DNA of 64,000 bases, from the NCBI GenBank assembly GCA_036925085.1, contig JAUPFP010000012.1, positions 4,579,960 to 4,643,959 of the forward strand, read 5' to 3'. Both the position numbers and the translations under genes were made by a program. The first letter of the stretch is position 1. Every line of letters starts with the position of its first letter. The notes beneath the pieces are model-generated. The model worked only from the letters and a program-made list of their open reading frames with translations, was not told where the DNA came from and made no database searches. Positions 46,267-57,010 of the stretch are shown here, in pieces. The DNA is from Brachycybe producta (taxonomy: Eukaryota; Arthropoda; Diplopoda; Playtdesmida; Andrognathidae).

Positions 46267-46754
46267 AGGTTCGGAATGCCTGATAGGCCAGTTCGCCCCT
46301 GATTGTCGGACAATGTTTGACCCCCTGTGTTGCCTTTGTAAACGGTGTTAAACTTTCTGCCCATGTAAGCTACAGATGGTTAGTTTGCCAAAATGAAGTC
46401 CCTGAGGGTAAGGGGGGGAGGGCACCTAGACCCACACAACTCTCCTAAGTGTTGGTAAACTGCACTTTTTCTCTTGAATAAAGTATTGACTGATGAAATA
46501 ATATACTTCTGTTTACTGACTACCATTTGACCATTATTGTCAAGTGTGGGAACAAGAACAGCTGACTGGGAAACAGTGAACATTAAAATGTCACTAGATT
46601 GTCTTCACTTTTTTTTATCTTCAGACCTACCATTATGACGACTACCTCTTCAAACCTTTAAATATGGCGAGGGTGACTTACATTGAGGGCAGCCTTTATC
46701 TCGTAGGTTTTATTTTTTTTTTTAGAAAACGTATGCAAATGAATAAGAAAAAAA

Positions 46755-46886
46755 TCAGATATTTTGTTTGAAATTTCAGATAGTTTGTTTGAAATTTCAG
46801 ATAGTTTGTTTGAAATTTCAGATAGTTTGTTTGAAATTTCAAATAGTTTGTTTAAAATTTCAGATAGTTTGTTTGAAATTTCAGAT
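46755..46886. repeat. 21-bp tandem repeat, about 6 copies
   Basis: Unit TTTGTTTGAAATTTCAGATAG with one or two substitutions in two of the copies. Confidence 0.85.
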
Positions 46887-47289
46887 AAAGTAGGTTTTGG
46901 AGTTCCAGGAGCAACATTAGAAATTAATTAAAAGTTTATTAGAAACTGGAACAATAAATGGAATACTTAAAATATTTTGATGTTAATATCTTTATGGCGA
47001 TTTTAATTGTTATTTTTAACTCCCAAGTTTTGCTAAAAATATGAAACAAATTGATAACTACAATTTTTTTTATCACTTTCAAATTAGAATAAAAAAAAGT
47101 TAATTTTAAAGGTATCAACATAAAAATATGCTTTCTTGGGTTGTTACTTTTATGGTTCCTAAAAAAAACTAAACAAACGTTAGTTTTTAAAATATGGTTA
47201 TTAATTTATTAGTAAAGTTATTACTACTAATAACCAGTTCTCCATTGGCCTTTAAATTTAGTGTTTCATTCAATTTCATGATAATGGCG
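46887..47289. other. Intronic AT-rich DNA, nothing recognised
   Basis: No gene or repeat boundary seen. Confidence 0.4.
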
Positions 47290-47830
47290 TTAAGAGGCTA
47301 CATCGCAAAATTACTTCGAAAAATCTCCACAAAGAGCGCTAGCATAGTTTATCTATTGAGTCCATAGACCCAATGCTAAAAAAAATTTTAATTTTTAAAA
47401 TACACAGTCGCGGCAATATCTTTATTTTTCATATTTAAAGTTGTCCAATATTAAGTTTTCAAAGCACAAAATGTGCACTTTAAATATATGCTGATTGAGT
47501 GATATAATGACAAAAAATTGGTAAGTGTTTTTCTATTTTTAAAAACTATTTCAAAATCGCGAATTTCGAACTCTTTTGTTAAACTCCATTGAGTACGCGC
47601 TCGTAAGAAAAAAAAAACATCCATTAAAATACTCGTAAAAATATGTAAAAATAATTTAAAAAAAACAAAAAAAAAATCAGCACGTGCGCCAATGTGTTGG
47701 CTTCACAGTGATTTAATTGTGGTTTTTTAAAATTATTTTTAGGTATTTGTTTTACCAACATTTTAATGCATAAGAGTTAGGAATTCGCGATTTTGAAATA
47801 GTTTTTAAAAATCGAACCGCACTTACCAAA
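47290..47830. mobile_element. Foldback family D, copy D3, right end lost
   Basis: Starts TTAAGAGGCTACATCGCAAA and passes the palindrome centre. It stops in the right arm after TTTTTAAAAATCGAACCGCA, so the right terminus and TTAA are missing. Confidence 0.75.
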
Positions 47831-47922
47831 TCCTTTAATTTGCGTGCTTTTTAGGACTAAAACATCTGTTTGCTATACAGATGAAAAACTATATAAATGT
47901 TGGAAAATGAGCAAAATTCACA

Positions 47923-47948
47923 CCGATACAGAGTGCACTCTGTATCGG
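47923..47948. repeat. Perfect 26-bp palindrome
   Basis: The half-site CCGATACAGAGTG is followed directly by its exact inverse complement. It can form a loopless cruciform. Not part of a recognised element. Confidence 0.85.
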
Positions 47949-48391
47949 CCTGAAAATTCTTTAATTGCCGCACTTTCTACGATGATTAGTCAGTATCATT
48001 ATACAGACGTTTAGCCCGTCCCTTGATCATCTACAGTAATGTATGTTGACTATTTTCAACACTGTGTCATGTAAGTTGGGCATAATAAAAGTAGGAAAAC
48101 TTTTTTTGAGTAGTTCAGTTACTTTCATTATGCCTAACTTCATTTTTTTTACTTTTCTTTGAATAAACACAAAGGTATAAAATTTCAGTCTTTTTATATT
48201 TTTAATACTCCATCTGTTGACGATGTAGCTGTATGTAACTGGCAAACAATGTTATGAACTGTTATCTCTAGCTTTTTTTTCGCATGAAAACCAACAAGCT
48301 AAAGGTGTCATGTTTTACACAATTATTTGTTGAGCATATTCAGTTGGAAGGTCTCTTGTAATAAATAAATGAATAGAAAAAAAACGGGAGG

Positions 48392-48423
48392 AATCATGTC
48401 AAGGTACGTTTCTTGACATGATT
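48392..48423. repeat. Hairpin, 12-bp stem with 8-nt loop
   Basis: AATCATGTCAAG and its inverse complement enclose GTACGTTT. It precedes a C-run. Could be the remnant of a small MITE. Confidence 0.5.
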
Positions 48424-48483
48424 GCCCCCCCCCCTTTTAATTAATTTATTTAAAAACTAAGAAATACATACTTCATTTGCAAA

Positions 48484-49610
48484 TCTGAAACACTTTCTAG
48501 TTTGTGAAACACTTTCTAGTTTGTGAAACACTTTTCTAGTTTGTGAAACACTTTCTAGTTTGTGAAACACTTTCTAGTTTGTGAAACACTTTCGAGTTTG
48601 TGAAACACTTTCTAGTTTGTGAAACACTTTCTAGTTTGTGAAACACTTTTCTAGTTTGTGAAACACTTTCTAGTTTGTGAAACACTTTCTAGTTTGTGAA
48701 ACACTTTCTAGTTTGTGAAACACTTTTCTAGTTTGTGAAACACTTTCTAGTTTGTGAAACACTTTCTAGTTTGTGAAACACTTTCTAGTTTGTGAAACAC
48801 TTTCTAGTTTGTGAAACACTTTCTAGTTTGTGAAACACTTTCTAGTTTGTGAAACACTTTCGAGTTTGTGAAACACTTTCGAGTTTGTGAAACACTTTCG
48901 AGTTTGTGAAACACTTTCGAGTTTGTGAAACACTTTCGAGTTTGTGAAACACTTTCGAGTTTGTGAAACACTTTCGAGTTTGTGAAACACTTTCTAGTTT
49001 GTGAAACACTTTTCTAGTTTGTGAAACACTTTCTAGTTTGTGAAACACTTTCTAGTTTGTGAAACACTTTCGAGTTTGTGAAACACTTTCTAGTTTGTGA
49101 AACACTTTCTAGTTTGTGAAACACTTTTCTAGTTTGTGAAACACTTTCTAGTTTGTGAAACACTTTCTAGTTTGTGAAACACTTTCTAGTTTGTGAAACA
49201 CTTTTCTAGTTTGTGAAACACTTTTCTAGTTTGTGAAACACTTTCTAGTTTGTGAAACACTTTCTAGTTTGTGAAACACTTTCTAGTTTGTGAAACACTT
49301 TCTAGTTTGTGAAACACTTTCTAGTTTGTGAAACACTTTCGAGTTTGTGAAACACTTTCGAGTTTGTGAAACACTTTCGAGTTTGTGAAACACTTTCGAG
49401 TTTGTGAAACACTTTCGAGTTTGTGAAACACTTTTCTAGTTTGTGAAACACTTTCTAGTTTGTGAAACACTTTCTAGTTTGTGAAACACTTTCTAGTTTC
49501 TGAAACACTTTCTAGTTTCTGAAACACTTCCTAATTCCTAAAACATTGTCTAGTTTATATATCACTTTCTAGTTTCTAAAACACTTTCTAGTTTCTGAAA
49601 GACTTTTTTG
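48484..49610. repeat. 19-bp minisatellite, about 53 copies
   Basis: Unit TTTGTGAAACACTTTCTAG. Variants are a 20-bp form with TTTTCTAG and a substituted form TTTCGAG. The TCGAG form is clustered in runs of seven (about 48850-48980) and five (about 49335-49430), and the 20-bp form recurs every few units. The last four to five units are degenerate. The minus-strand open frame of Phe-His-Lys-Leu-Glu-type repeats is an artefact. Confidence 0.95.
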
Positions 49611-49687
49611 TTTTCTTTGGTTTTGCTCCCAAAAGACAGAATAATCAGAGTTTGAAGATTAGCTGTTCATAAACCAGCTGAGATCAA

Positions 49688-49893
49688 ACAGGCATTTAGA
49701 AATCGGGAAGAACTTCAGTTGGCTCCGCCCTTTTTATGACGACCGTCAACTTCTAATTGGTTTGTTGTGTGGTTCGACGTTGAAAAAGGCGAAGCATGTG
49801 ACGTCAGATTACATAACCAATCAATTAGAAGTTGCGTTCGTCATAACAAGGGCGGGGCCAACTGAAGTTCTTCCCGATTTCTAAAATGTCTGT
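49688..49893. mobile_element. Palindromic MITE family B, copy B3
   Basis: ACAGGCATTTAGAAATCGGG at the left, CCCGATTTCTAAAATGTCTG at the right, with the GGCTCCGCCCTTTTTATGAC core in both arms. No clear target duplication, so a flank may have changed. Confidence 0.75.
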
Positions 49894-49993
49894 AACATTC
49901 CTACTGCATGTATATTAATTCTGTTCCTAATTAACCGTAGACTGACTGGTGGCTAATGGCCAACCATTGAAATTCTTATAATTTACTAAATGC

Positions 49994-50245
49994 AACTGCC
50001 GACGCTTCTGTAGTGCAATGAGGAATGTATATGATTGTGGTGCTGGGGATCCTGGGTTTGAATCCTGGTGACGGCATGGATGTGTGTGTGTTTTTCTGCT
50101 TTAATTTGATTTGTATCTGATATTGATTGAATTGCAATGGAAAAAATGACTTGTATTTGAAATTTGCCTTTGAATTGAATTGTCTTATATGTGCCTCAAT
50201 GTTGATGGGGGGACGTTAAGCAACTAATAAACAAACAAGCTAATT
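49994..50245 (+). mobile_element. tRNA-derived SINE, second family
   Basis: B box GGTTTGAATCC at 50055-50065, with a plausible A box about 45 bp upstream. The body ends GGGGGACGTTAAGCAACTAA then TAAACAAACAA, a 3' end common among marine-invertebrate SINEs as I recall them; that comparison is from memory. Confidence 0.6.
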
Positions 50246-50288
50246 GTAAATCGAGATTGACAGTAATGAAAATTAGAGGTAAGAGTTA

Positions 50289-52137
50289 ATGAGCCATATG
50301 TCCAATAAGCGCCTCTAGTGGCAAGTAGGCGAAACGATGGCCCCCTAAGAAATTAGCAGAAGAAACCTTAACATATAGAACGCTATAGAAAAATCGCTAC
50401 ACCGGTAAGTAACACTGGCGTAGCTAGGCACCCGCAGGACCCGCAACTGCGGGGGGGGGGGGGGGGCGCAGCAGGTTTGGGGCGCAAAAAACAAAATGAA
50501 AGTCGATTTATTTTCGAAAATAAATCGACTTTCATTTAATATTTACTTTTAAAAACTACATAGTTGCACTAGTAAATATTCATGGGAGGGGCGGGCAGTG
50601 GCGTAGCTAGGGACCCACTAGACCCGCAACTGTGGGGGGGGGGCGCAGGAAGTTTGGGGGCACAAAAAACAAAATGAAAGTCGATGTATTTTCAAAAATA
50701 ATTGAATAAATTAAGCAAGTGATTCGGAATCACTTGCTTAATTTATTCAGTTATTTTCAAATATAAATCGACTTTCATTTCGTTTATTGTGCTTAGAAAT
50801 TTTTATAGGGGGGTATTATTTTGATGAACAGCGGAAAGGTCCGAACAACGGTACGAACAGTCGGAAAAATAGTAGGAGCAGTCCGAAGGTTTGCTTTAGT
50901 AAAATTAAGTTGTTGCAGGGGGTCCGGGGGGCGCAGACCCCGACTTTTTTTTAAAAGAATTATTAAATCAAATTAGTCCATTGTTCCGACTGTTCTGTAA
51001 TTTGTTCAATGGGAGGAACGGTCGGAAAAATGGACAAATTTGATTTAATAACGCTAAAAAAATGGGGGGCTGCGCCCCCCAGGCCCCCTGCAACAAGCTT
51101 CATTTTACTAAACTTAACCTTCCGACCGTTCTTACTGATCCGCCGTTCATCAAAATAGCACCTCCCCCCAGTATGAGGCTAAGTGGAGGGGGACTTAAAG
51201 GGAGCGCAACGTTTTAAGCAGCCCGGGAGGGGGAGGGGGGGGGGGGCGCAAAGTTTTACGCGGCGGGGGGGGGCGCAACCAAGCCTAGCTACGCCACTGG
51301 TAAGTAAGTTTGCTGTTTTCTCGCAAATTACTCCCCCAATTTAATTTTCGTGGAAAAGTACGTAGTTTCACATCCAGGCATTATTTTTTTTTAATATTCC
51401 TCGTTTTTTTTTGTTTTCGATGTTTTTTTCTGAACGTTGCTGTTAAACCGAAACTTTTAACATGGAAACCAATGGAGATTTAGATATGTCGGTAAGTCAT
51501 TTTCCTTATTTCTTGCAAATTACTTGCACAATTATCATGAAATTTTAAAGAAATAAAGAGAAAAATAGGTAGTGTTATAATTAATCAATGTTTAATTAAA
51601 TATTTTCCTGTTTGTTTGTTTTTCATGTATTATTCAAAGAATTCACTCCAACAATTCAGTGTAAGGTTCAAAATAAAACATTGAAAACAAACAGACAACA
51701 AGGGACATTAAGAAACGAATACCGGACTGTGGAACTACGTACTGTTTTCTTTATTCGTTTAAAATTTCACAATAATTGTGCAAGTAATTTGCAAGAAATA
51801 AGCAAAAAAACTTACGGACATATCGAAATCTCCATTGGCTTCCATGTTCAAAGTTTCGGTTTTACAGCAACGTTTAGAACAAAACATCAAAAACAACAAA
51901 ACAATGTGAAATATTAAAAAATTAATGCAAGGATGTGAAACTACGTACTTTTATCTTTATTTTTTCAAAAAATTCACGATTATTGGGCGTGTAATTTTGT
52001 GAGAAAACAACAAAAAAACTTACCAGTGCAGCGATTTTTCGATCGAGTTCTATGTTAAAGTTTCGTCTGCTAACTTCTTAGGGGGCCATCTTTTAGCCTA
52101 CTGCCACTAGAGGCGCTTATTGGACATAAGGTTCATT
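50289..52137. mobile_element. Foldback element H, left arm interrupted by element G
   Basis: AATGAGCC...ATGTCCAATAAGCGCCTCTA at the left mirrors TAGAGGCGCTTATTGGACAT and GGTTCATT at the right. Further pairs are GTACGTAGTTTCACATCC with GGATGTGAAACTACGTAC, and TGCAAATTACTTGCACAATT with AATTGTGCAAGTAATTTGC. Without the 895-bp insertion, the arms are of equal length (about 0.46-0.5 kb) around a centre near 51640. Confidence 0.75.
50413..51299. mobile_element. Element G, GGCGTAGCTAGG ends, 8-bp target duplication
   Basis: Left end CACTGGCGTAGCTAGG, right end CCTAGCTACGCCACTG. The octamer GTAAGTAA flanks it (50405-50412, 51300-51307). A second internal left end, CAGTGGCGTAGCTAGG, begins at about 50597, so two copies may be joined. 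GGGGGCGCA runs and hairpins of ATGAAAGTCGAT sequence occupy the interior. No transposase. Confidence 0.75.
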
Positions 52138-52689
52138 GGATTACACTTAGTTTTGACATATAGTGCTTAAGAGGAAACGCTCGTGGATGAGCTACCTCTG
52201 TATATTTATCGTGGCCAGTTGTTAAGTTGGACGCCATCTTTATGCCTTTTTATAATAAATCTCTTATAAACAATTAACTGTGTGGAGTTACAATGGCGGC
52301 TAATGTGTGACGTCATATATTCACCTTATGATAATAACAATGATATTGTTGTCACATGTTTCTTAAGCACTATAATACTCAGGTATGCAAGGCTATTAGG
52401 TAAAAAAATGGCTGTGTTTGTGCTGTGGTTTCATTTATTTAACAGTTTTGAACTTTTAATGAAGGAAAACTCTGAATTCAATGAGTGCTTTTATAAGTCG
52501 CGTGTGATTTAATAGTGCCTGTGTTCAGTTTGTGTAAGCAATGTGACATTAAAGATGCGAAAACTTTGACAGAAATCGGCTGAAAGTTGTCGGTAAGTAG
52601 AAAGAAAAAAAGTTACCTTTTTGGCGGCCATTTTGTTGTCTGTGACGTCGTTCGACCAGCCATTTCCTTTTATTTTATCTATTACAATT
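52138..52689. other. Intronic DNA, no gene seen
   Basis: AT-rich; open frames near 52282-52720 on both strands show no domain. Confidence 0.35.
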
Positions 52690-52810
52690 GCAGTTACAAT
52701 CAGTACTCTGCTAGCAGCCAAATAGGCCTATGGCAGAGGGACATAAGAGTCCACATGCAGCAGTAAACATTGTCAAGCACATATGCATTCACATACATAA
52801 AAACAAGGGA
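52690..52810 (-). mobile_element. LINE family LM, 3'-end fragment
   Basis: Shares CTGCTAGCAGCCAAATAGGC and CTATGGCAGAGGGACATAA with the 24.8-kb copy. Only the 3' UTR end survives. Confidence 0.75.
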
Positions 52811-52886
52811 TTCAAGGAACCCTATAGACCTCCATAGCTTTAATATATGCTTTCATATAGCAAATTACCAACTTCTTTTCATTGTT

Positions 52887-53730
52887 ACATGTGTGTGCAT
52901 GAGTATGCACATGAACACACGTGCATGCATGAGTACGCACATGTACACACGTGTGCACATGAGTATGCACATGTACACACGTGTGCACATGAGTACGCAC
53001 ATGTACACACGTGTGCACATGTGTATGCACATTTACACGTGCGCACATGTGTACGCACATTTACACGTGTGCGCATGTGTATGCACATTTACACGTGTGC
53101 GCATGTGTATGCACATTTACACACGTGCGCGCATGCATATGCATATTTACACACGTGCGCGCATGCGTATGCACATTTACACACGTGCGCGCATGCGTAT
53201 GCACATTTACACACGTGCGCGCATGCGTATGCACGTTTACACACGTGCGCGCATGCGTATGCACATTTACACACGTGCGCGCATGCGTATGCACATTTAC
53301 ACACGTGCGCGCATGCATATGCACATTTACACACATGCGCGCATGCATATGCACATTTACACACATGCGCGCATGCATATGCACATTTACACACATGTGC
53401 GCATGCATATGCACATTTACACACATGTGCACATGCATATGCACATTTACACACATGTGCACATGCATATGCACATTTACACACATGCGCGCATGCATAT
53501 GCACATTTACACACATGCACGCATGCATATGCACATTTATGCACGTGCGCGCACATTTATGCACGTGCATGCATGTGCACAAACATGTACACACTTGTGC
53601 GCATGTGTACGCACATGCAGACACTTGTGCGCATGTGTACGCACATGCAGACACTTGTGCGCATGTGTACGCACATGCACACACTTGTGCGCATGTGTAT
53701 ATAAACACACATGTATGTATTCACGTACAT
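52887..53730. repeat. 30-bp satellite of alternating purines and pyrimidines, about 27 copies
   Basis: Unit such as GCATGCGTATGCACATTTAC plus ACACGTGCGC. Alternation is strict except at TTT, so the array is strongly Z-DNA prone. Because 30 is divisible by three and stops are absent, five or six frames stay open for 150-320 codons. These are not genes. CpG-rich units lie in the middle (about 53120-53320), TpG/CpA forms toward the right. Confidence 0.95.
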
Positions 53731-54014
53731 GACATAGTTACATGTGATGCGCATGCGTCACATGTATTCTAATATACAAAATTAATAACAGAACAAAGAA
53801 GGGAACACCCCTCCTAAATGATAGAAAAGTCCTCCTTTCGAATGCTACAACTGGAAGGGGAAAGAATCTCAATTTTTTTTAAAAAAAATTACGTTTTTAA
53901 AAAATCGAAATTTTATATATCAAATTGCTCTAAAATTTCAATTTTTTCCAGTTTCATTCATCGTCAGAATGTGTACATCATTTTAGGTCTGATGACATTT
54001 TATTGTAGGTGGCC

Positions 54015-54238
54015 CTGTTTTCGAGTTGTTTGACCCACAAAAAATTATGACCAAAAACTCAAAATTTGTTTCTAAAAATTTCATAAAAAATAACCCCTGG
54101 GTTTATAAACCCAGGGGGTTTCAGTGGGTCAGATTCAGTGGGTTTATTAACCCACGGAATCAAATAAAAAATACTGCATGTCTTTATCTCATTCCGTTCT
54201 TGAGTTGTTCGACCCACAAAATCGGGGTTCCGGACACA
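54015..54238 (+). repeat. Dispersed repeat I, copy 2
   Basis: The opposite-strand counterpart is at 16.9 kb. It includes a 24-bp perfect palindrome (54094-54117, half-site CCCCTGGGTTTA) and GACCCACAAAATCGGGGTTC. It is followed by a CA/CATA microsatellite (about 54235-54300). Confidence 0.65.
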
Positions 54239-54365
54239 CACCCACACAGACACACATACATAAATACATACATACATACATACATATATATATGCATACA
54301 GACTTCCTTTTTTGCCCCTTTTCTTGCATGATCCTATATGCCTCCATTGCTCTAAAGAGCAAAGG

Positions 54366-56190
54366 AGGTCAACAAAATGAATATACAAATGTCAATCCCA
54401 CAAAACAAAATTATCCCCATTCACCACTGCCTCAGGAAGAGAGTTCTGTTGTCTTATAACTCTAGGAAAAAAGACCAATAATATGAATCTGTCCTAGCAA
54501 AAATCTCCCTAATTTTCTTAGAGTGGCCAGCCCTGCCCATATATAGTGCTTTATGAATATCACTGGGCTGCGGTTTAGGACCAGCACCACGTGTAATTAT
54601 TCCAAACAATTTCAAACTTAACTCAGCCTTGCAATGTGCCAAACTATGCCAGGGGGAGATGCACAATGAGAGATGTTCAGCTAACCCATGTTGATACCAT
54701 CAAATATCTTGGCTTAACCTGGTCCAAGGACATGCTTTGGAAAGATCATATAACCAAAGCAGTTGCCAAAGCTAATCAAAGGCTGCGGTTTGTCCAACGC
54801 ACCCTTAAACATTGTAAAGAAAATGTAAAGAAGGTCTGTTACTTTACCCTAGTTAGACCTATCTTAGAATATTGTTCCCCAATTGGAACCCATTTAGAAA
54901 TAATCTAAAACAAGAAATAGAAATGGTGCAGCGTAGGGCTGCAAGATTTGTAAAGGGATGGTATGCGTATACTGACAGTGTATCGTCTATGCTCCAAGAG
55001 CTAGAATGGGAATCGTTAGCAGGCCGAAGAAATGAGCAAAGCCTCGCTCTTCTGGGACGTTTGCTGTCTTGTGATAACATTACCCTGCTTAATGGTTTAC
55101 TAACTAGAAATCCTCGTAAAGGTAGATTTGGGCATTAAAAAACTTTCAAAGAATTAATGGCTCGGACTGATGCATATTTTTGGTCTTTTCTTCCTAATGT
55201 TATTAGACTATGGAATTCTCTTCCTGTGAATAGTTCTTTGTTAGGACAATTTCAATTTCATGATGATGTCTTATTTTTAAATAATGACAATCAGTCGTGA
55301 TTGGGAGCAATCCCTCCCTGCCACATGGCTTTCGAGCTGATTGCAGGTGTATTTAATTGAATTGAATTGAATTGTAGCACTGACAGCTCAGTGACACTAT
55401 CCACAAATGTGTGCCTGCCACAAACAAACCTAGCTGCCTTATGCTGAACCATTTCAACTGAATGAGTCTGTGTGTCAGAGTGAGGATTCCAAACACTGCA
55501 GCAATAGTCAAGATGAGGCTGAACCAATGCTTGATAGGCAATAGTTTTAACTTGTGCTGGGCAGGTGCCCAATGTTCTATGACTAAAACAAAGCATTTGT
55601 AGAGCTTTCCCAGTAACACCATCAATGTGTTTTTTCCAAGAAAGGGCATCTGTCATTGTAACCCCCAAGTACTTATAACACTTGACACTCTGAAGAGCAG
55701 TGTCATTCATACTATAATTGAACACAATCGGATTTCCATGTATTACACCATCCCTCAATTGCCTTCAAGTCTAGAGCTAATGTTTCACAGTCTTGGATAC
55801 CATCAACCTCTTTATAAATTAGAGTATCATCAGCAAATAGTCTACAGTTGCTGCCAACTGTGCTGATGAGGTCATTAATAAGTATCGGCACACTACCCTG
55901 GGGTACACCAGATTTAACAGCCAACCAATCTGAGTGAGACCCATTTATAACTACCGTTTGTTTCCTATCACTTAAAAAAGAAGTTACCCATTTGGTTACC
56001 TGTGAAACAGTGTCAAATGCCTTACAAAAGTCAAGAAACACCATGTCAACCTGTTTACCATTGTCTAAGCTTTTCTGGAGGTCATCCACTACCAGGATAA
56101 GTTGAGTCTCACAAGAGCGCCCTCTCAGGAAACCATGTTGGTTATCAGAAATGAAATTGGGAGATTTGAGAAACTTAATGCAGCCAGAGT
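54366..56190 (-). mobile_element. LINE family LM, longest copy, interrupted by an LP fragment
   Basis: The minus strand keeps the best reverse transcriptase remnant in the window: VDMVFLDFCKAFDTV (palm motif A), SGVPQGS (motif B), CRLFADDTLIYKEV (catalytic motif C, FADD form), then KYLGVTMTDALSWKKHIDG and QPHLDYCCSVWNPH. These identify a CR1/Jockey-type non-LTR retrotransposon. A deletion sits between motifs B and C and another before KYLG, so it is dead. No endonuclease domain remains. An LP-family fragment (54652-55374) interrupts it. Confidence 0.85.
54652..55374 (+). mobile_element. LINE fragment (family LP) inserted in LM
   Basis: Encodes IKYLGLTWSKDMLWKDHITK, LVRPILEYCSP and, after a frameshift, EMVQRRAARFVKGWYAYTDS. 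This is the RT C-terminal region of a second CR1/Jockey-like family. The 3' UTR ends in repeated AATTG units. It interrupts LM between CTATGCCA and TTGTAGCACTG, which are contiguous in the 25-kb LM copy. Confidence 0.85.
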
Positions 56191-56599
56191 ATCTTCTATG
56201 TCGTTCTATGGATTTCTTTCTAGATCAAGGAACTTTTTTATTTCGCTTAACATTTTGTCTGTATAAAGTAGATTATGTTTGTCTCTTTTTTATTTAAATG
56301 TGGGGGGGGGGGGAGTTTTGTGTTCATTTTAAGCGATGAAACTCGATCGAAGTAGGAAGGAAGAAAATAAAAAGAACCACCAGCATTAGAACCAGGTGTT
56401 CGGATTCCACGACTCCAAAAGTGCTGAAATTCCAAAGAAAGAAGTTTCTTTTCATTTTGTTTATATGAATTCAAACCGGAAACTAAAAAAAAAAAGGAAT
56501 TTCATTTTACTCCACTTGTATATAGGGTTAATCACTAGTTAGGCGCAAATTCACTAAAGAAACTTGAACATGGTCCCGATTCCCCATAGTGTTGCAACC
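56191..56599. other. Intronic DNA with a G-run
   Basis: No feature recognised apart from a G-run near 56300. Confidence 0.4.
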
Positions 56600-56882
56600 A
56601 CAGGCATCTGTAGACTTAGGCAATTAGAAAACGGGATAAACAGACGTTGGCTTCGCCCGTTCTATGACGAACGGCAACTTCTAATTGGTTTGTTGTGTGG
56701 TTCGACGTTGAAAAAGGCGGGGCATGTGCCGTCAGACTACATAACCAACTGAATAGAAGTTGTGTTCGTCATAAAAAGAGCGGAGTCAACGTCTGTTTAT
56801 CCCGTTTTCTAATTGCCTGTTCTGTAGACAGCTTCAGAATTTTTTGGGCTCCGCCCTTTTATGAGCGTCAGACCAATCTTGC
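56600..56882. mobile_element. MITE family C, copy C3, with family B nested inside
   Basis: Begins ACAGGCATCTGTAGAC, is interrupted, then resumes at AGCTTCAGAATTTTTTGGGC and CTCCGCCCTTTTATGAGCGT. The right half is lost near 56882. Confidence 0.7.
56616..56820. mobile_element. Palindromic MITE family B, copy B4, nested in C3
   Basis: 205 bp from TTAGGCAATTAGAAAACGGG to CCCGTTTTCTAATTGCCTGT. The perfect 9-bp duplication TCTGTAGAC (56607-56615, 56821-56829) is family-C sequence, proving insertion into C. Confidence 0.9.
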
Positions 56883-57010
56883 AACAACAACAACAAACCA
56901 AGATAAGCGTTTTATACAAGGAAGTGTTCAAGAAACTGCGCTACAAGTCTTATGAGTGTGCTACCAAATTGGTATATGCATTTTATTCAAATACAAATAG
57001 TAATGAATAG

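Noticed and set aside
48842..49048. Minus-strand open frame of repeated Phe-His-Lys-Leu-Glu peptide
   Set aside because: Produced by the 19-bp minisatellite; it breaks wherever a 20-bp unit occurs.
48484..49610. CRISPR-like array
   Set aside because: Repeats are directly adjacent with no unique spacers, and the genome is eukaryotic.
52770..53772. Five overlapping open frames of 150-320 codons on both strands (His/Tyr/Thr/Cys-rich repeats)
   Set aside because: The 30-bp satellite unit is a multiple of three and lacks stops, so several frames are open together. No non-repeat domain.
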